Below, piece by piece: positions 43,440 to 54,395 of a stretch of 64,000 bases of DNA (the stretch's first letter is position 1; every line of letters starts with the position of its first letter). A program made the position numbers and the translations under genes. Origin of the DNA: Manduca sexta (Eukaryota > Arthropoda > Insecta > Lepidoptera > Sphingidae); contig NC_051132.1 of NCBI RefSeq assembly GCF_014839805.1, forward strand, positions 1,302,001 through 1,366,000, read 5' to 3'. Under the pieces are notes generated by a model. That model was not told where the DNA came from, searched no databases, and saw nothing but the letters and a program-made list of their open reading frames with translations.

Positions 43440-45450
43440 ATTAAAATGACTGCATGTTCGGCGTTCTCAGACATGAGATGTTAAACCTTATAATGCTCCA
43501 AATTGTATTGATTATAATGACCTTTGAACAGGAACCTAAAAATGATTGTAAATTACAGCATGGCGGAAAAAAAAAGCAGGTGGTATCTAGGCAGGCAGAG
43601 TGCTGCTTACGTTCTACCACCATTCCTACCACCTAAATAAAAAGAGAGTAATAAAAAATACTTTATTTCTAGCTTAAATCCTTTTTACAAATTGACTCCG
43701 GTAATAGCGACCTAAATTCGTTGTTTAAAAAGAAACGTGTAAGGTTAATTCAATGTCCTTGATAAAGATCCCAATTCCGTAAATAAGGTCACGGGATTGC
43801 ATTGTAAATTCCCCTGGCTTGACCCTGGAGTAGCGGGGTTTGTGACGTAAAATTAACATGTATTTTTGAATCTGTGGTCCGGAATCGACATTCGGCATGG
43901 GGCGCTCGCAAATGGTTTCGTTCATTCTTTATTTCGGTGTAGTACATTTATTATTGGATCATATTTGGCAGAATTTGATTTGTTTGTATTTGTATTAGAT
44001 TTTGTTCACGAATCAAAACGCGTGATAGACCTTTTATAAATAATCTGATATAAAAAGTAGCCTATATATCCAGGGTTTGTTCTAAAGGTTTCTGCGTTTA
44101 TTTCTTAAAAAAAACAAATATTTTTATAACCTTTCGCATTTATTATACTAATTAGGAGAGGCCGAATTAAGTCCTTAATATGCTAGAATATGCATGAAAA
44201 ACTGGTAAAATATGAATGCAAACTTCAAAATATGCAACATTAATAAATGAGAACAAATTGCCTATTAGGCTTTTTACATATTATATTCCACATACAATTT
44301 ATACGTTTAATGTTTACTTTCGGTTGTATAATTGTACATGTGTTGCGTGGATGATACGACTCTCACGCTTAGATCTCAGTTCGACCTCTGGGTTAGGTGA
44401 TAAGCTGACATTTAAATTCTTGTCTGTGGCAAAGGTTTATTCACCCAATTAATAGGAAATTTATAGTTCAAATTCTGGATTAATTTTGGTTTAATGTACT
44501 CAATACAATCTTGAAAACCTTCGAGATTTTCTAGATACAACACTAAAGAACGAATTTAATAGTTCGAGATCTTACAACCAAAAAAATTCACAACACAAGC
44601 CATAAAATCCCGCAATATGCGCTAATAACACGACTCGAGCAACGTCCATACATCAGTGGCATTAAATTCTCGAATATTCCACAATATTTGTCCAGATGAA
44701 GCCAGTTCTCATTACTCTCATACAAATTACATTTACACTGCGCGCATAAATTTCGCGGCAACAGTGCCTGAATTAGGTGACTTTCCCGCGTCAAATACCA
44801 TTACAAACGTGAATGGAAGACCGGCAATGAGTGAATGATTGAAGTGTCAAATGGCTTTATGTGTTTATAAGCATCGTAAAGCAGTTAAGTGCTATTGGAT
44901 GAATGAATGGAAATGAACAAGTTATTTAACAAGAAAATACAGTGTCTAAATTTAGAAGTCAAGAGCATTATGATGAATTGATTCTGACAAATGCATATTT
45001 ATTGTAAGTCGACATTATAATTTGTACATGTAGTCACCACGAGGTGAATGAAGCGTAGTCAGGATGAAAAACTATATTTAACGAATAACTTTCGCCGGCT
45101 GAATGAATGAGTTGAAAAGTTTATGCATGAACGAATGAGTGAATGGCAATATTATTTTCCGTGCTCGCCACTGTTCGTGGTGCATTACACGCCGAGACGA
45201 GCGCAAATAGTCGCTCTGTAACAAAGAGTACTAGACAGCATTGGCGTCTAATTTTGTTTTATGAGATTACAAACGAACAGCGCGCGAAATGAGCTAAAAG
45301 GAGTCATAGAGCGAGTGAATGAATGTGCGAAATGATTTTAAGCAAATGAATGTGAGTTCGACGGAGACCGGAGTATTTTGTAGTTTGAAGTTTTGTGGGT
45401 AAATTGCATAGCATGATGCTGTATCTTTGCATTGTCGACAAAGAAAGGTA
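43440..45450. other. No gene recognised; loosely repeated GAATGA motifs at 44820-45360
   Basis: AT-rich unique DNA. From about 44820 GAATGAATG-like words recur irregularly, suggesting a decayed low-complexity tract. Opposed ORFs at 43441-43636 overlap completely on both strands and are not convincing. Confidence 0.4.
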
Positions 45451-45454
45451 ATCT

Positions 45455-45668
45455 ATACATATTATAAAACAAAGTCCTCTTCTGTCTGTGTGTATGTTAT
45501 CGATTTTCTCAAAATCTACTTAACGGATTTTTATGTAATTTGTTATGGAGACAGTTTAAAACCCCGGGAAGGTTATAGGCTACTTTCTATTCCGGGAAAA
45601 TATATATCAGTACTTTTATCCCGGAAAACTCCTTCACGCGGGCGAAGCGGCGAGCAAAAGCTAGTTTT
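45455..45668 (-). repeat. Family C, well preserved copy
   Basis: ATTATAAAACAAAGTCCTCTTCTGTCTG, CTCAAAATCTACTTAACGGATTTTTATG, CCCCGGGAAGGTTATAGGCTA, TTTATCCCGGAAAACTCCTTCACGCGGGCGAAGCGGCGAGCAAAAGCTAG. The ORF through it is repeat-derived. Confidence 0.75.
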
Positions 45669-46742
45669 TACTTAACATTACATATATTACTATCTGCTTT
45701 GTCTTCGCCTGCTCTCTTCAAACGGTCAGTAAAGACCCGAAGATTTGTTTCACGAAGTTTGCCAGCTCGCTACATAAAACAATGATAGAATAATATGTGA
45801 AGTAATCAATTCAAAAAGTTATTACAACTATCTACACTAATAAATTAATGGATTAACCTTAATTTTGTTTGCGATAGCTTCATTTAGTAGCAATATTAAT
45901 GATATTATTTCATTTATCGGTTTATTTTATTCGAGTGTTGCGTATATTATTTGTAGGTGACTGAATAGTATATAGTGGGTCGTACTGCCGAACTGCCTTC
46001 TGGTATCAGCTGGTCAGGGTACCATAATTCCAGGGAACCGCGACAATTCTCTTGTTAGTCAACATTTTTATTTGACTACGGCTCTCACCTGTATGGTTTC
46101 AATTCCCAAGATGGTTTATACTTATCGTTGTTCTTTTTAAACATAATTTGCGTAAAAGTAAGTCAAATTATTGCAACTACCCAGCTTTTAAAACAGTTTA
46201 CGATCACTAAAAATAACGCCTATTAAGACAAATTAACAATCAAAAGTAAAACAATTACATAAACTTTATGGAAATTGTTTAATAATACTGGAACTTTAGC
46301 AGTTACCCAATATACGAGCAAGGATTCGTTTAAACTACCCTCGTATAGCTACAGCAGCGCTCTAAATCATATTTATTTGTTCATACAATAATTACAGATT
46401 TGTGCAAATAATGACGCGGTGGGACTGATCATATTATCGATTTCGGCTTTGGCAACTAATGTTAGCAATTTTGGTATTATATGATAATATTCTGTTCAAT
46501 CGATTTTGATTCTAGCAGAAAGGGAATTTTGAGTAAGCTTAAGTCCTATTGAAGGTCATGATTACATTGTAATTGGAATTTTGAGTATGTTTAAGTCTTA
46601 ATAAAGGTCATGATTATATTGTAATGTTAACTACAGAGGAACCTTCTATATAATATAATTTCTTAAATTAATGCATCGCTAGTGTATTATCATTTAATTG
46701 TGTTTTTACTGTCCTGAAAGTGACTTATCTCAAAAAGTGAAA
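45669..46742. other. No feature recognised
   Basis: AT-rich DNA. A short local duplication exists near 46528-46625 (GGAATTTTGAGTA, AGTCTTA/AGTCCTA, AAGGTCATGATTA), two units about 70 bp apart. Confidence 0.45.
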
Positions 46743-47050
46743 AGTGATAAACTAGTTGCATGTGCAACGGACTACCGAAACGAATGTTCGAAGGTTCAAA
46801 TCAAGGGCACACCACTCTTTAAATGATGTGTATTCTTTGTGAATTATCGATTGCTTTAACAGTGATGGAAAACATCGTGAGGAAAATGTATACCTGATAA
46901 GTTCTCTACAGGAATTTTGAGGGTGACTGAAGTCTATAAATCCGCACTAGTCCAGCGTGGTGGACTAAGGTCTAACCCGTCTCAGTAGTGGAGGAGACTG
47001 GGGCCCAGCAGTGAGACAGTATGTAATACAGGGCTGACATTATTTTATTA
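46743..47050 (+). repeat. SINE-A, diverged
   Basis: AGTGATAAACTAGTTGCATGTGCAACGGACTACC, B box GGTTCAAATC, CAGCGTGGTGGACTAAGG, CAGGGCTGACATTATTTTATTA. Small deletions throughout. Confidence 0.75.
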
Positions 47051-47423
47051 TACCTAAAGAGTGTCACTAACACATTTCAAAAGACGACTTATTATAATGA
47101 TTTCGGGTTTGATATAGAGGTATAATTTACAGATCGATGTGATAGATTAGATAAATATTCTGCCAATTCTCTGGTTGATTTGACTTATCGTTTTATCTGT
47201 AATTTACCTTACATCGAATTAGAATGAACAAAGCCTAATATCCCAAGATAAATGTGTTCAATTTTAGTTAATAATTGGCTCGTTGCAGCTGATCAGAGTC
47301 CTACTGCTGAGACTTTTATCGAAGTTGGCTTATCATTGTTATTTAATAAAAAAAACTATTTAGTATTTAGTTATGCGACATGTTACATTACAGCGGCTTG
47401 ATCAGATACATAAACATTTTAAT

Positions 47424-47490
47424 TATGCTGGTGGTCAAGGTGTTAATCTCGTCATAGTGGCCCACGTAGTGTGTCGCGTTCCGGGATCAG
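47424..47490 (+). repeat. Family D, 5' part of a copy split by a DNA transposon
   Basis: TGCTGGTGG, a deletion, CAAGGTGTTAATCTCGTCATAGTGGCCCACG, TGTGTCGCGTTCCGGGATCAG, then the transposon. The sequence resumes at 50146. Confidence 0.8.
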
Positions 47491-48062
47491 CCGGCCTAGC
47501 ATGCGCACGACGACAAAATTTTGTCGACACTTTTTCTCGTGATTTTGTCGTTTATCTCTATATGTCTACCGACACTAACATGCGCGCTCATTTTCTCGAC
47601 TTGTCACGAGAAAAGTAGAGAAAAAATTAATGTTTTATTAATCTGTGGTATTTTTGTCTACAAACCCTAACATGAGCAAATAATTTTATCGTTTTTTGAC
47701 ACTCGTAAACGAGATATTTGTCTTCTTTAATATTGTACGAAGAGATAAACCGAGAAAATTATCAATTTAATTTATTCGTTAAAACGCGATGGTGGTAATT
47801 TACTATAGTAAAATAATATCGATATACGACAAACGAGAGGCGTGTAAAGTGGAAAGAAGACATATTATACTTAATTGATTTATGATATCCATTTGCTACA
47901 AAACGAATGGCATTGTATATTAAAGAAAAGTTTGCTCCCGATTTGGAGTCTCAAGCCAAAGGCATAGCCGTCCGTTTAAAGGTAATTGAATATATTTATT
48001 ACATACTTAATTACATAAGTAGCTGAGTTTAATATCAATTGAAGTATTTTGATTTATAGATA

Positions 48063-48242
48063 ATGGAATCATTTTTAATTTTTTTAGGTGAGACTCGTGA
48101 ATTTTACGTGCAAGGTATGTTAGGGCTCTTAGATTGTACCCATATAAAAATATTACCTCCTAATGAGCCACAAAGTGCACAATATCAAAAAATGAGGAAG
48201 GATGCCTGCGACACCAAGGTTCAACTGGTAATGTACTATTAA
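48063..48242 (+). pseudogene. Harbinger-type transposase fragment
   Basis: A 59-codon frame from an ATG at 48063. Its central part GMLGLLDCTHIKILPP resembles the first catalytic Asp region of HARBI1-like DDE transposases, usually G.IG.IDGTHI.I..P. It is followed by a Y-x2-M/N-R-K-like stretch (QYQKMRKDA) and K.QLV, which matches the strand after it. The frame ends at TAA; GTAATG at 48228 could be a splice donor. The second Asp and the Glu are not found downstream, so most of the catalytic domain is gone. A 25-codon ATG frame ending at a GTAATT donor (47907-47981) may be another exon remnant, but it does not join this one in frame. Confidence 0.55.
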
Positions 48243-50054
48243 ATAATTATTAGGGTTAATAGAAATAAAAAATGAATGTACTTTGAGAAATATCTTCACA
48301 ATTAATACATAGCGTGTTACCTTTCATAAAAATGAAATTAGTGTGCCAACTAATGAGGTAATAAGAGCTATTTAATCAGATTAATTGCAGTTTTAATTTT
48401 GTTTATTTTAATACTACTAATACAAATGAGTAACTTGTTTTACCATTATGTTTTGCAAAACTAGTACCTATATGTTACCAAAAAAATGTCACATTATGGA
48501 TTCAAACAGCAAAACTCTTAATGTGAATGCCAGGTATCGGAGAAGATACTATTACTATGCAACTTAGCAATATAAACAAACAATATCTTGCTTTATTTCT
48601 TTATTAAAAACTTCATTTACACTGATTGTATACTGATGTACTTAACAATAATGGATATATTGGTTATACACTGTTTCAAATTGTTGTTTGACTATATTAT
48701 TTTACCACTGGTACAACTTCACATTATATTACTATTGTTAAGTAACTGTAGGTAATGCAGTATTTTATGTTACAGTGTTCCAATGGAGGAAACTATTATA
48801 AATGACCATCATATATGAGAAGAACCTGTGCACTTATCAGTACCTGCAAGCGTCTCTCAAGCAGGATGACCTCAATTATAATAAACAGATATTTTCCTAT
48901 GTAAAAATAATCTATATTTTATTATATTTACATTTTAAATATCAAGATAGTTTTCATTATCACAACAAAATCTTCTACACAAATTTAGGCAATAGAATAT
49001 TTCATAATAACTTGTTATACAACAAATTTCCTACAATTACTGTAATTCAATACTATGAATAATTTCAAGAAACAGAAATTGCACTCTCAAGTAATTGCTG
49101 CAGTTTACTTATATTATTAATTTCCTAAACCTGTATTTTTTATCTAGTGTATAAATAAAGATACCTAACAAAATATATATACTTACATGATATTAAGTAT
49201 TAAAAAAGGAAGTTTTTTTAAAAAAACTGTTTATAAAAATACATATTTTCATTAAATTATTAAGTTCAAACCGAGCAATTAAAAAACGTTTTAGGAGTAG
49301 TATTTGGTAAGCTCTTCAACATGGTGTTGGCTGCTGGGCTAGGGACATTCCAATGAATGTGGAGGGACTTGATGCACGGAGCTAAAACAAAAAGAAAATA
49401 TATACTTACTTCATATTTTAATAAACACTATTACTAAAAAACATCAATTACCATCGAATAAGAACAAACTTGAGCTTTGTAGCTGCAAAGTTCAACTTAC
49501 AACATTGGTGTTTTGCTAATAAGGTTATTGTTTCACTATACTTACATCAATTGGGTATTTTGTGAGGCCCAAAGCCACAGCCATCTCCTTCTCGATTGGA
49601 CTACTGATTCCATTAGGCATTATGTTACATCGTTCTCACGGCGGGGCGTAGTCACCCGAGTTAAAGTCCGGCTTGGGCACCATATACTCGTACAAATAAT
49701 TGTCTTGTTAGATTTAAATTTGATTTGTGTCTTGTTACTTCGTACTCCAAAATAGTGCGGAGCTGTTATTTTGTGTTAGAATCCTTATTAAGTATGTTGT
49801 ACAATATATTAATTTTGAATTTGTTTCCTTATTTACGTTTTTTATTTATATTATGCTCTTTGTTATGACATAAACTGTCACATAAAACGTCACAAAAACC
49901 ATAATTGGATCATAGATCTATAAAAATTGAATGAACTAAAACCATTGTAGCTATATTAGAAAATAAAATGTTTAGAATATATATTTCAACGGCAACATCG
50001 GTTTGTCTTCACGAGTAAACTTATGTCTTCAACGAGGAACTTGTCGATCGTGGT
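48243..50054. other. Interior of the Harbinger-like element without recognisable genes
   Basis: Very AT-rich. Short plus-strand ORFs at 48802-49062 and 49513-49755 show no transposase or Myb/SANT pattern that I can recognise. Confidence 0.45.
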
Positions 50055-50145
50055 GCGCATGTTAGAGAAAACGAGATATTAATCGACATCGACAATTTGT
50101 CTACTCTCGTTCTCGAGATATCTCGTGATGCGCATGCTAGGCCGG

Positions 50146-50300
50146 CAGCTTGTGTATATCCGGTTCCAACAGGCCGGCATAATTGTGTCAACTGCAAAGG
50201 GGTAATCATCTCTCGTCAGTCGATATTCTATTGGACCCGACTTCATTTACCATTAGGTGCAGTGGGCTCACTGTCATATCCGTATAAAAAGATAAAAAAT
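50146..50300 (+). repeat. Family D, 3' part of the split copy
   Basis: CAGCTTGTGTATATCCGGTTCCAACAGGCCGGCATAATTGTGTCAACTG, CATCTCTCGTCAGTCGATATTCTATTGGACCC, TTAGGTGCAGTGGGCTCACTGTCATATCCGTATAAAAAG. Confidence 0.8.
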
Positions 50301-50904
50301 AAATGATGTACGATGATTTAAAAATAAAAAGAAGGAATCCATATGTTGTGGCCTGTACAATATTTTAGACCGATATCTTTCCAATCACCCTTTTTCTTTG
50401 TCAAAAAGTTCGGTAATGTTCAATACTAGCATTTGGTGCTTCACGAGTGGTAACATTGGCTTGTTTACCAAATACAAGAGACAGGTTTTACCGTCATATA
50501 TTACTGAGAAAAATAAACTTTGACGCGCGTCAAACTACAATTTCCTACGTGTAGCTCCCAGGAGCGGAGTCGTGACCCCACACTCGACAAACAACTTGGC
50601 GCGAAATAGCATATCCTTAGGAAATTTTCCCGAACAATTTTCTCGTGTTCCTATATCTTATGTGCCTTAGGCAGAGGCGGACTTCCAGGTTGTCAGAATT
50701 TCACTAAAATATTTTTAGCAACTAGTGTGACTATATCGACTAAATAGTTAAAATATTATAATTGATAGAGTCCTCATGATTTTCTATAAACAGTAACTCC
50801 ATCCAGAACTTTTAGTTACATAACACCGCATTCCGTAAGGATCACAAGTAGCGCATGCAGAGATACCTCGTCGCTCTGAGACATTAAATTTTTCTTATAT
50901 TGCA

Positions 50905-51092
50905 CTAGGTTTTGCCCGCGGAATCGCCGCCAACAACGTTTTTCCGAACAAAAAATAGCCTATAGCACTTAGGAGTAATGTAGCTTGCAATTAGTGAAAA
51001 AAAAATCAATATCGGTTTAGTAGTTCCTGAGATTAGCACGTTAAATGTAACAAAACAATAAACTCTTCAGCTTTATATATTACTATAGATAA
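50905..51092 (+). repeat. Family C, degraded copy
   Basis: TAGGTTTTGCCCGCGGAATCGCC, CCTATAGCACTTAGGAGTAATGTAGCTT, ATATCGGTTTAGTAGTTCCTGAGATTAGC, AACTCTTCAGCTTTATATATTACTATAG. Confidence 0.6.
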
Positions 51093-51217
51093 TACTTTGA
51101 AGTTGTAAGTTACACGTATAAGTCTACTGGAATTATTTTGGCGTTTTTTATTGTCTCTGAAGGCAGTCGAGCAAGCGAGTTACCTGATCGTAGTTGGTCA
51201 TCGTCGCTGTCCGTCGC

Positions 51218-51418
51218 ATGGACGTCGGAAACGCCGAAAACACATCTATTGAGTTTCAAACCAGCATCCAATCTGAGGACTTCGTAAAAAAGACAAGAGA
51301 TCTCGTATCTCGAAGGTCCGAGCTCTGCAGTCCGCCTCTGTCTAGTCCTCGTTTCTGGGTCACGGACGGGCCCCGCAGCTTACCGATTTTGACAAACATT
51401 GTCGTTGTCTACTCGTGA
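51218..51418 (+). CDS. Candidate coding exon or decayed gene fragment, product unknown
   Basis: An ATG at 51218 opens a 67-codon frame to TGA (an upstream in-frame ATG is at 51194). The predicted peptide starts MDVGNAENTSIEFQTSIQSED, followed by VKKTRDLVSRRSELCSPPLSSPRFW. It has mixed, non-repetitive composition, unlike the Ile/Tyr/Lys-rich chance frames elsewhere. The DNA is locally GC-richer, with CpGs, and is not part of any repeat found here. I recognise no domain. It could be the first coding exon of a host gene, with the true exon ending at an unrecognised donor, or a processed fragment. No clear splice donor was found within it. Confidence 0.3.
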   Translation: MDVGNAENTSIEFQTSIQSEDFVKKTRDLVSRRSELCSPPLSSPRFWVTDGPRSLPILTNIVVVYS

Positions 51419-52595
51419 AATTGTAAGCAAATATATAAGCTATTTTGTATGAAAAATTTTTGATTCCCTTGATACCGTTACGTTAAATTGTATGAGCGTC
51501 GTACAAAGGTGGACTTTGAATAGTACTAAAGTCGTTAAGGTTTTGTGCAACTAGTAAAGTATATGAGCAGCTGTAAAGCGAAACAACTCGCTAGGTGATA
51601 CGCGTTACGCTGTTAGTTGCCTTGGTATCGCTATATAGGGCGGTATTAATATGGTACTAAGTATCGCTCTGAAGTGTGAAATCAGCTGTGACGTTGTCGT
51701 TACAGTCAGCCTCTTAATATCGTCGGAATTTAACAAATATCAATAACGTCACGAATGATATCTTAAGTGATAGGATATGACGGATTTCGATATTTGAGTT
51801 TTGTTTATTAAACTGCGCCGTCAACAGGCGCTTAAATAACAGCTCAAGTTTTCTTTATTAAATAGTTCAAAATTAAAAACGTCTACTCAAGATCCTACTC
51901 AACGTTGAGATCGATTTATTAATATGGCCCCTAGCATTACACATATCGAAACACCACTCTGAGGTTTTGAACCAGATGTTTCAATCTGTTGCTTAGGGTT
52001 AGAAATAGACAAATCAGTTAACCATTATTTTATTAATTGCGTTTTTTTCGGGGCACAGCATAATGATTAGGCCACGGTATTTAATTGAGAGTAATGATAA
52101 AGTAGCAACCTTCAAATAGCTAGCTTAAAGCTAGTTTGCCTACCATCAAATTTAAAGGTAGGTACCAAGGTATTCTTAAAAGTAATCACTTATAGTAATT
52201 ATCAAAATAATTACCAATAGCATTGTAGTTATCCTTGATCATTAATCATAAAAAGGAAGGTAATTTCAAGGCCCACGGGTGTCCAAACACATACTATTAA
52301 TTACTCGATGTAGTGTAAATACTGAAATATTTTTATATGAACAAGCTATCAACAGCACGCCACGCTCGCGGCCAAATCATTGGAGTGATGCGAGTGTTCG
52401 TGACAAAACTGAACGCGGAATATGCTAGATGTAAGCATTTTTAACTTTTAATTGTTATTCGGTGTTTATATAGGGTAGATAAACTATAAAAATTCTAGTT
52501 ATTTTCTTTTTGTAGGGGGTAATATCTACATTACCAATTACGAATTTTAGAATGTAATATACAGGTATTAAAATTAACCTATTTTTCGGTATTTG
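51419..52595. other. No feature recognised
   Basis: AT-rich unique DNA without supported genes or repeat matches. Confidence 0.5.
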
Positions 52596-52599
52596 GCCA

Positions 52600-52717
52600 A
52601 CCTTGCTTTCGTCACCCCCGTGACCACGAAAGCTACAAAGAGTTCGAAACGTTGGGAGAAAATTAAAATATAAAAACCGTGATAAATACCGAATAATAGG
52701 TTATTTTTAATGTCTAA
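52600..52717 (+). repeat. Family F, 5' part of a copy split by SINE-A
   Basis: CCCCCGTGACCACGAAAGCTACAAAGAGTTCGAAACGTTGGGAGAAAATTAAAATATAAAAACCGTGATAAATACC, ending TTTTTAATGTCTAA. It resumes at 53051-53100. Confidence 0.65.
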
Positions 52718-53050
52718 TAATAATAATAATAATATCAGCCCTGTATTATATACTTGCTCACTGCTGAGCACGGGCCTCCTCTACTACTGAGAGGGATTAG
52801 GCCTTAGCCCACCACGCTGGCCTAATGCGGATTGATAGACTTCACACACCTTCAAAATTCCTATAGAGAACTTCTAAGATGTGCAGGTTTCCTCGCGATG
52901 TTTTCCTTCACCGTTAAAGCGAACGATAAATTCACAAAGAATACACACATGATTTTTTTATAGAAAAGTCAGAGGTGTATGCCCTTGGGATTTGAACCTG
53001 CGGACATTCGTCTTGGCAGTCCGTTCCACACCCAACTAGGCTATCGTCGC
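52718..53050 (-). repeat. SINE-A, full-length, with target duplication
   Basis: The (TAA)n tail at 52718-52735 and complete body run to the head at 53050. The direct repeat TTTAATGTCTAA (52706-52717 and 53054-53065) flanks it and is part of family F, so the insertion is dated after family F. Confidence 0.88.
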
Positions 53051-53100
53051 TTATTTAATGTCTAACATTCGCGTAAATATAAGAAATCATTATGTAGGAT
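53051..53100 (+). repeat. Family F, 3' part of the split copy
   Basis: TTATTTAATGTCTAACATTCGCGTAAATATAAGAAATCATTATG matches the 3' end of 16722-16870. Confidence 0.6.
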
Positions 53101-53163
53101 GCTGAATTAGGAGTTATATCAGTATCAAATATTACTCATGTTAATTCAGACTTTAAAATGAAA

Positions 53164-53385
53164 TCAGTTGGAGATATGCAGCTTTTGGTGCACGAGTACT
53201 TTGCGCTTGGCAGTTTTTTCCCCTACAAGAAAATTACAATAAAATAGTTCACTAATACTTCTTCTATCACTCTTCATGTCCGTTACAATGCGTTTAAAAT
53301 GTCTTGCATCATAAAAGCCGTTCGGTTTCCCGCCATTTCTCCGTTTGGTCCTCCGAGCCGGATGTTTTGGCGCGGCGCCAGGCAT
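53164..53385 (-). CDS. Unrecognised basic ORF, doubtful
   Basis: A 73-codon minus-strand frame whose first 30 residues are strongly basic and Gly/Pro/Ala-rich (MPGAAPKHPARRTKRRNGGK). The GC-richer 5' part (53325-53385) stands out from the surroundings and could be the start of an exon. No donor, domain or signal was identified. A chance frame is quite possible. Confidence 0.15.
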   Translation of the reverse strand: MPGAAPKHPARRTKRRNGGKPNGFYDARHFKRIVTDMKSDRRSISELFYCNFLVGEKTAKRKVLVHQKLHISN

Positions 53386-53577
53386 AGCATAAATAAGCTA
53401 CCCTTACCTCGTGACCGTTTAGATTCTACTAGCTTACCTAGAAAGCATTTAGAAAATGGAATTCTATGCTCAACTTGATTGTAAATTTATGTCGCTGCCT
53501 GTGTTGTATTATTGACAAAATACATTAAAAAAATATTTGGAACTATGACTTTAGGATTTTCTGTTAAATATTAGTTC

Positions 53578-53730
53578 GAAGTCTGGAATTTGTGCCCAAT
53601 ATAGTGACGGACTCGCTCCCTATCACATCATGGGTGGGAATACACACGGAGGAAAGTGGGTGCACCTGTTGCGCCTCTGCCTACCCCTTCGGGGGATAAA
53701 AGGCGTGATTGTGTGTATGTGTGAAACAAG
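53578..53730 (+). repeat. SINE-B, 3' part
   Basis: AGTCTGGAATTTGTGCCCAATATAGTGACGGACTCGCTCCCTATCA, ATGGGTGGGAATACACACGGAGGAAAGTGGGTGCACC, TTGCGCCTCTGCCTACCCCTTCGGGGGATAAAAGGCGTGATTGTGTGTATGTGTG. It is the best 3' end for the family. Confidence 0.7.
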
Positions 53731-54311
53731 TGACCTGCTTGATGGTAAGTGACAAGATTCCTATCGAATGGTAGCAATGAAAAGCAGGCGATTTAGATAC
53801 ACCATCACCTACCCTTTACTCGCATAAAGGCGTAGTGAGTGCAAAAAAAATAGCTGCTGAATATTGTTCCTTATTTCGCGTATGCTTATATTACTTCAAT
53901 GTAGGTTCGGCACAATACTTATAACCATGCTACATAAGGGCGTATGACCTTCCTGCCTGACGTTAAGTCTATGTCACGTCGGAAAACCGAGACAACGCAA
54001 AAGTTTAATTAAACTTAAAATCATCTAGACAGATCATTTTTCCCGTTCAAACTTAACATCGATAGCGAGTTGCGAAAGCGATAAACTTGAACTGAGTGCA
54101 ATCCACTATCTGCACAATAAACTTCTTTACTTAAAACTTGGTGTCAGGCGGGTAACGATAGCACCCGCGGGTAATTCAACTTTATGATGCAGAATTTACA
54201 CCGCAAGTTGATTTTGAATATTTTTTCTATATATGTGTTTGTTATGAGACGAATGTCATAGTGTCCTTTCGCAATTTTTTTGTTATTCAGTATTTATGTA
54301 TTATGTTATCT

Positions 54312-54395
54312 ACTATGGTGGGTTTTAACACCTTGTGTATGGTGGTCGCTATCTGGGCGGATATAAAATATATTCACCCACCAGCAAAATTTATT
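54312..54395 (-). repeat. Family D, TTTGCTGG-end fragment
   Basis: TACTATGGTGGGTTTTAACACCTTGTGTATGGTGGTCGCTATCTGGGCGGATATAAAATATATTCACCCACCAGCAAAAT is only the 5' third of family D in reverse. Confidence 0.7.

Larger units (their letters stand above)
47491..50145 (+). mobile_element. PIF/Harbinger-like DNA transposon, internally decayed
   Basis: 2655 bp with perfect 17-bp terminal inverted repeats CCGGCCTAGCATGCGCA (47491-47507) and TGCGCATGCTAGGCCGG (50129-50145). The direct repeat CAG flanks it (47488-47490 and 50146-50148). Removing the element and one CAG rejoins a copy of family D, so both boundaries are exact. A second inverted pair, CTAACATGCGC (47575-47585) and GCGCATGTTAG (50055-50065), lies 84 and 80 bp inside the ends. 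The only protein trace is a short DCTHIKI-type fragment at 48063-48242, as in PIF/Harbinger (HARBI1) transposases. A 3-bp duplication suits that superfamily. The usual target is TWA; I recall CWG for some related insect groups. It cannot move by itself. Confidence 0.85.

Noticed and set aside
44667..44679. Perfect heat-shock element (TTCnnGAAnnTTC)
   Set aside because: Nine fixed positions in 64 kb of AT-rich DNA are expected about once by chance; no promoter nearby.
44820..45360. Tandem GAATGA satellite
   Set aside because: The words recur irregularly without a fixed period; too weak to call a satellite.
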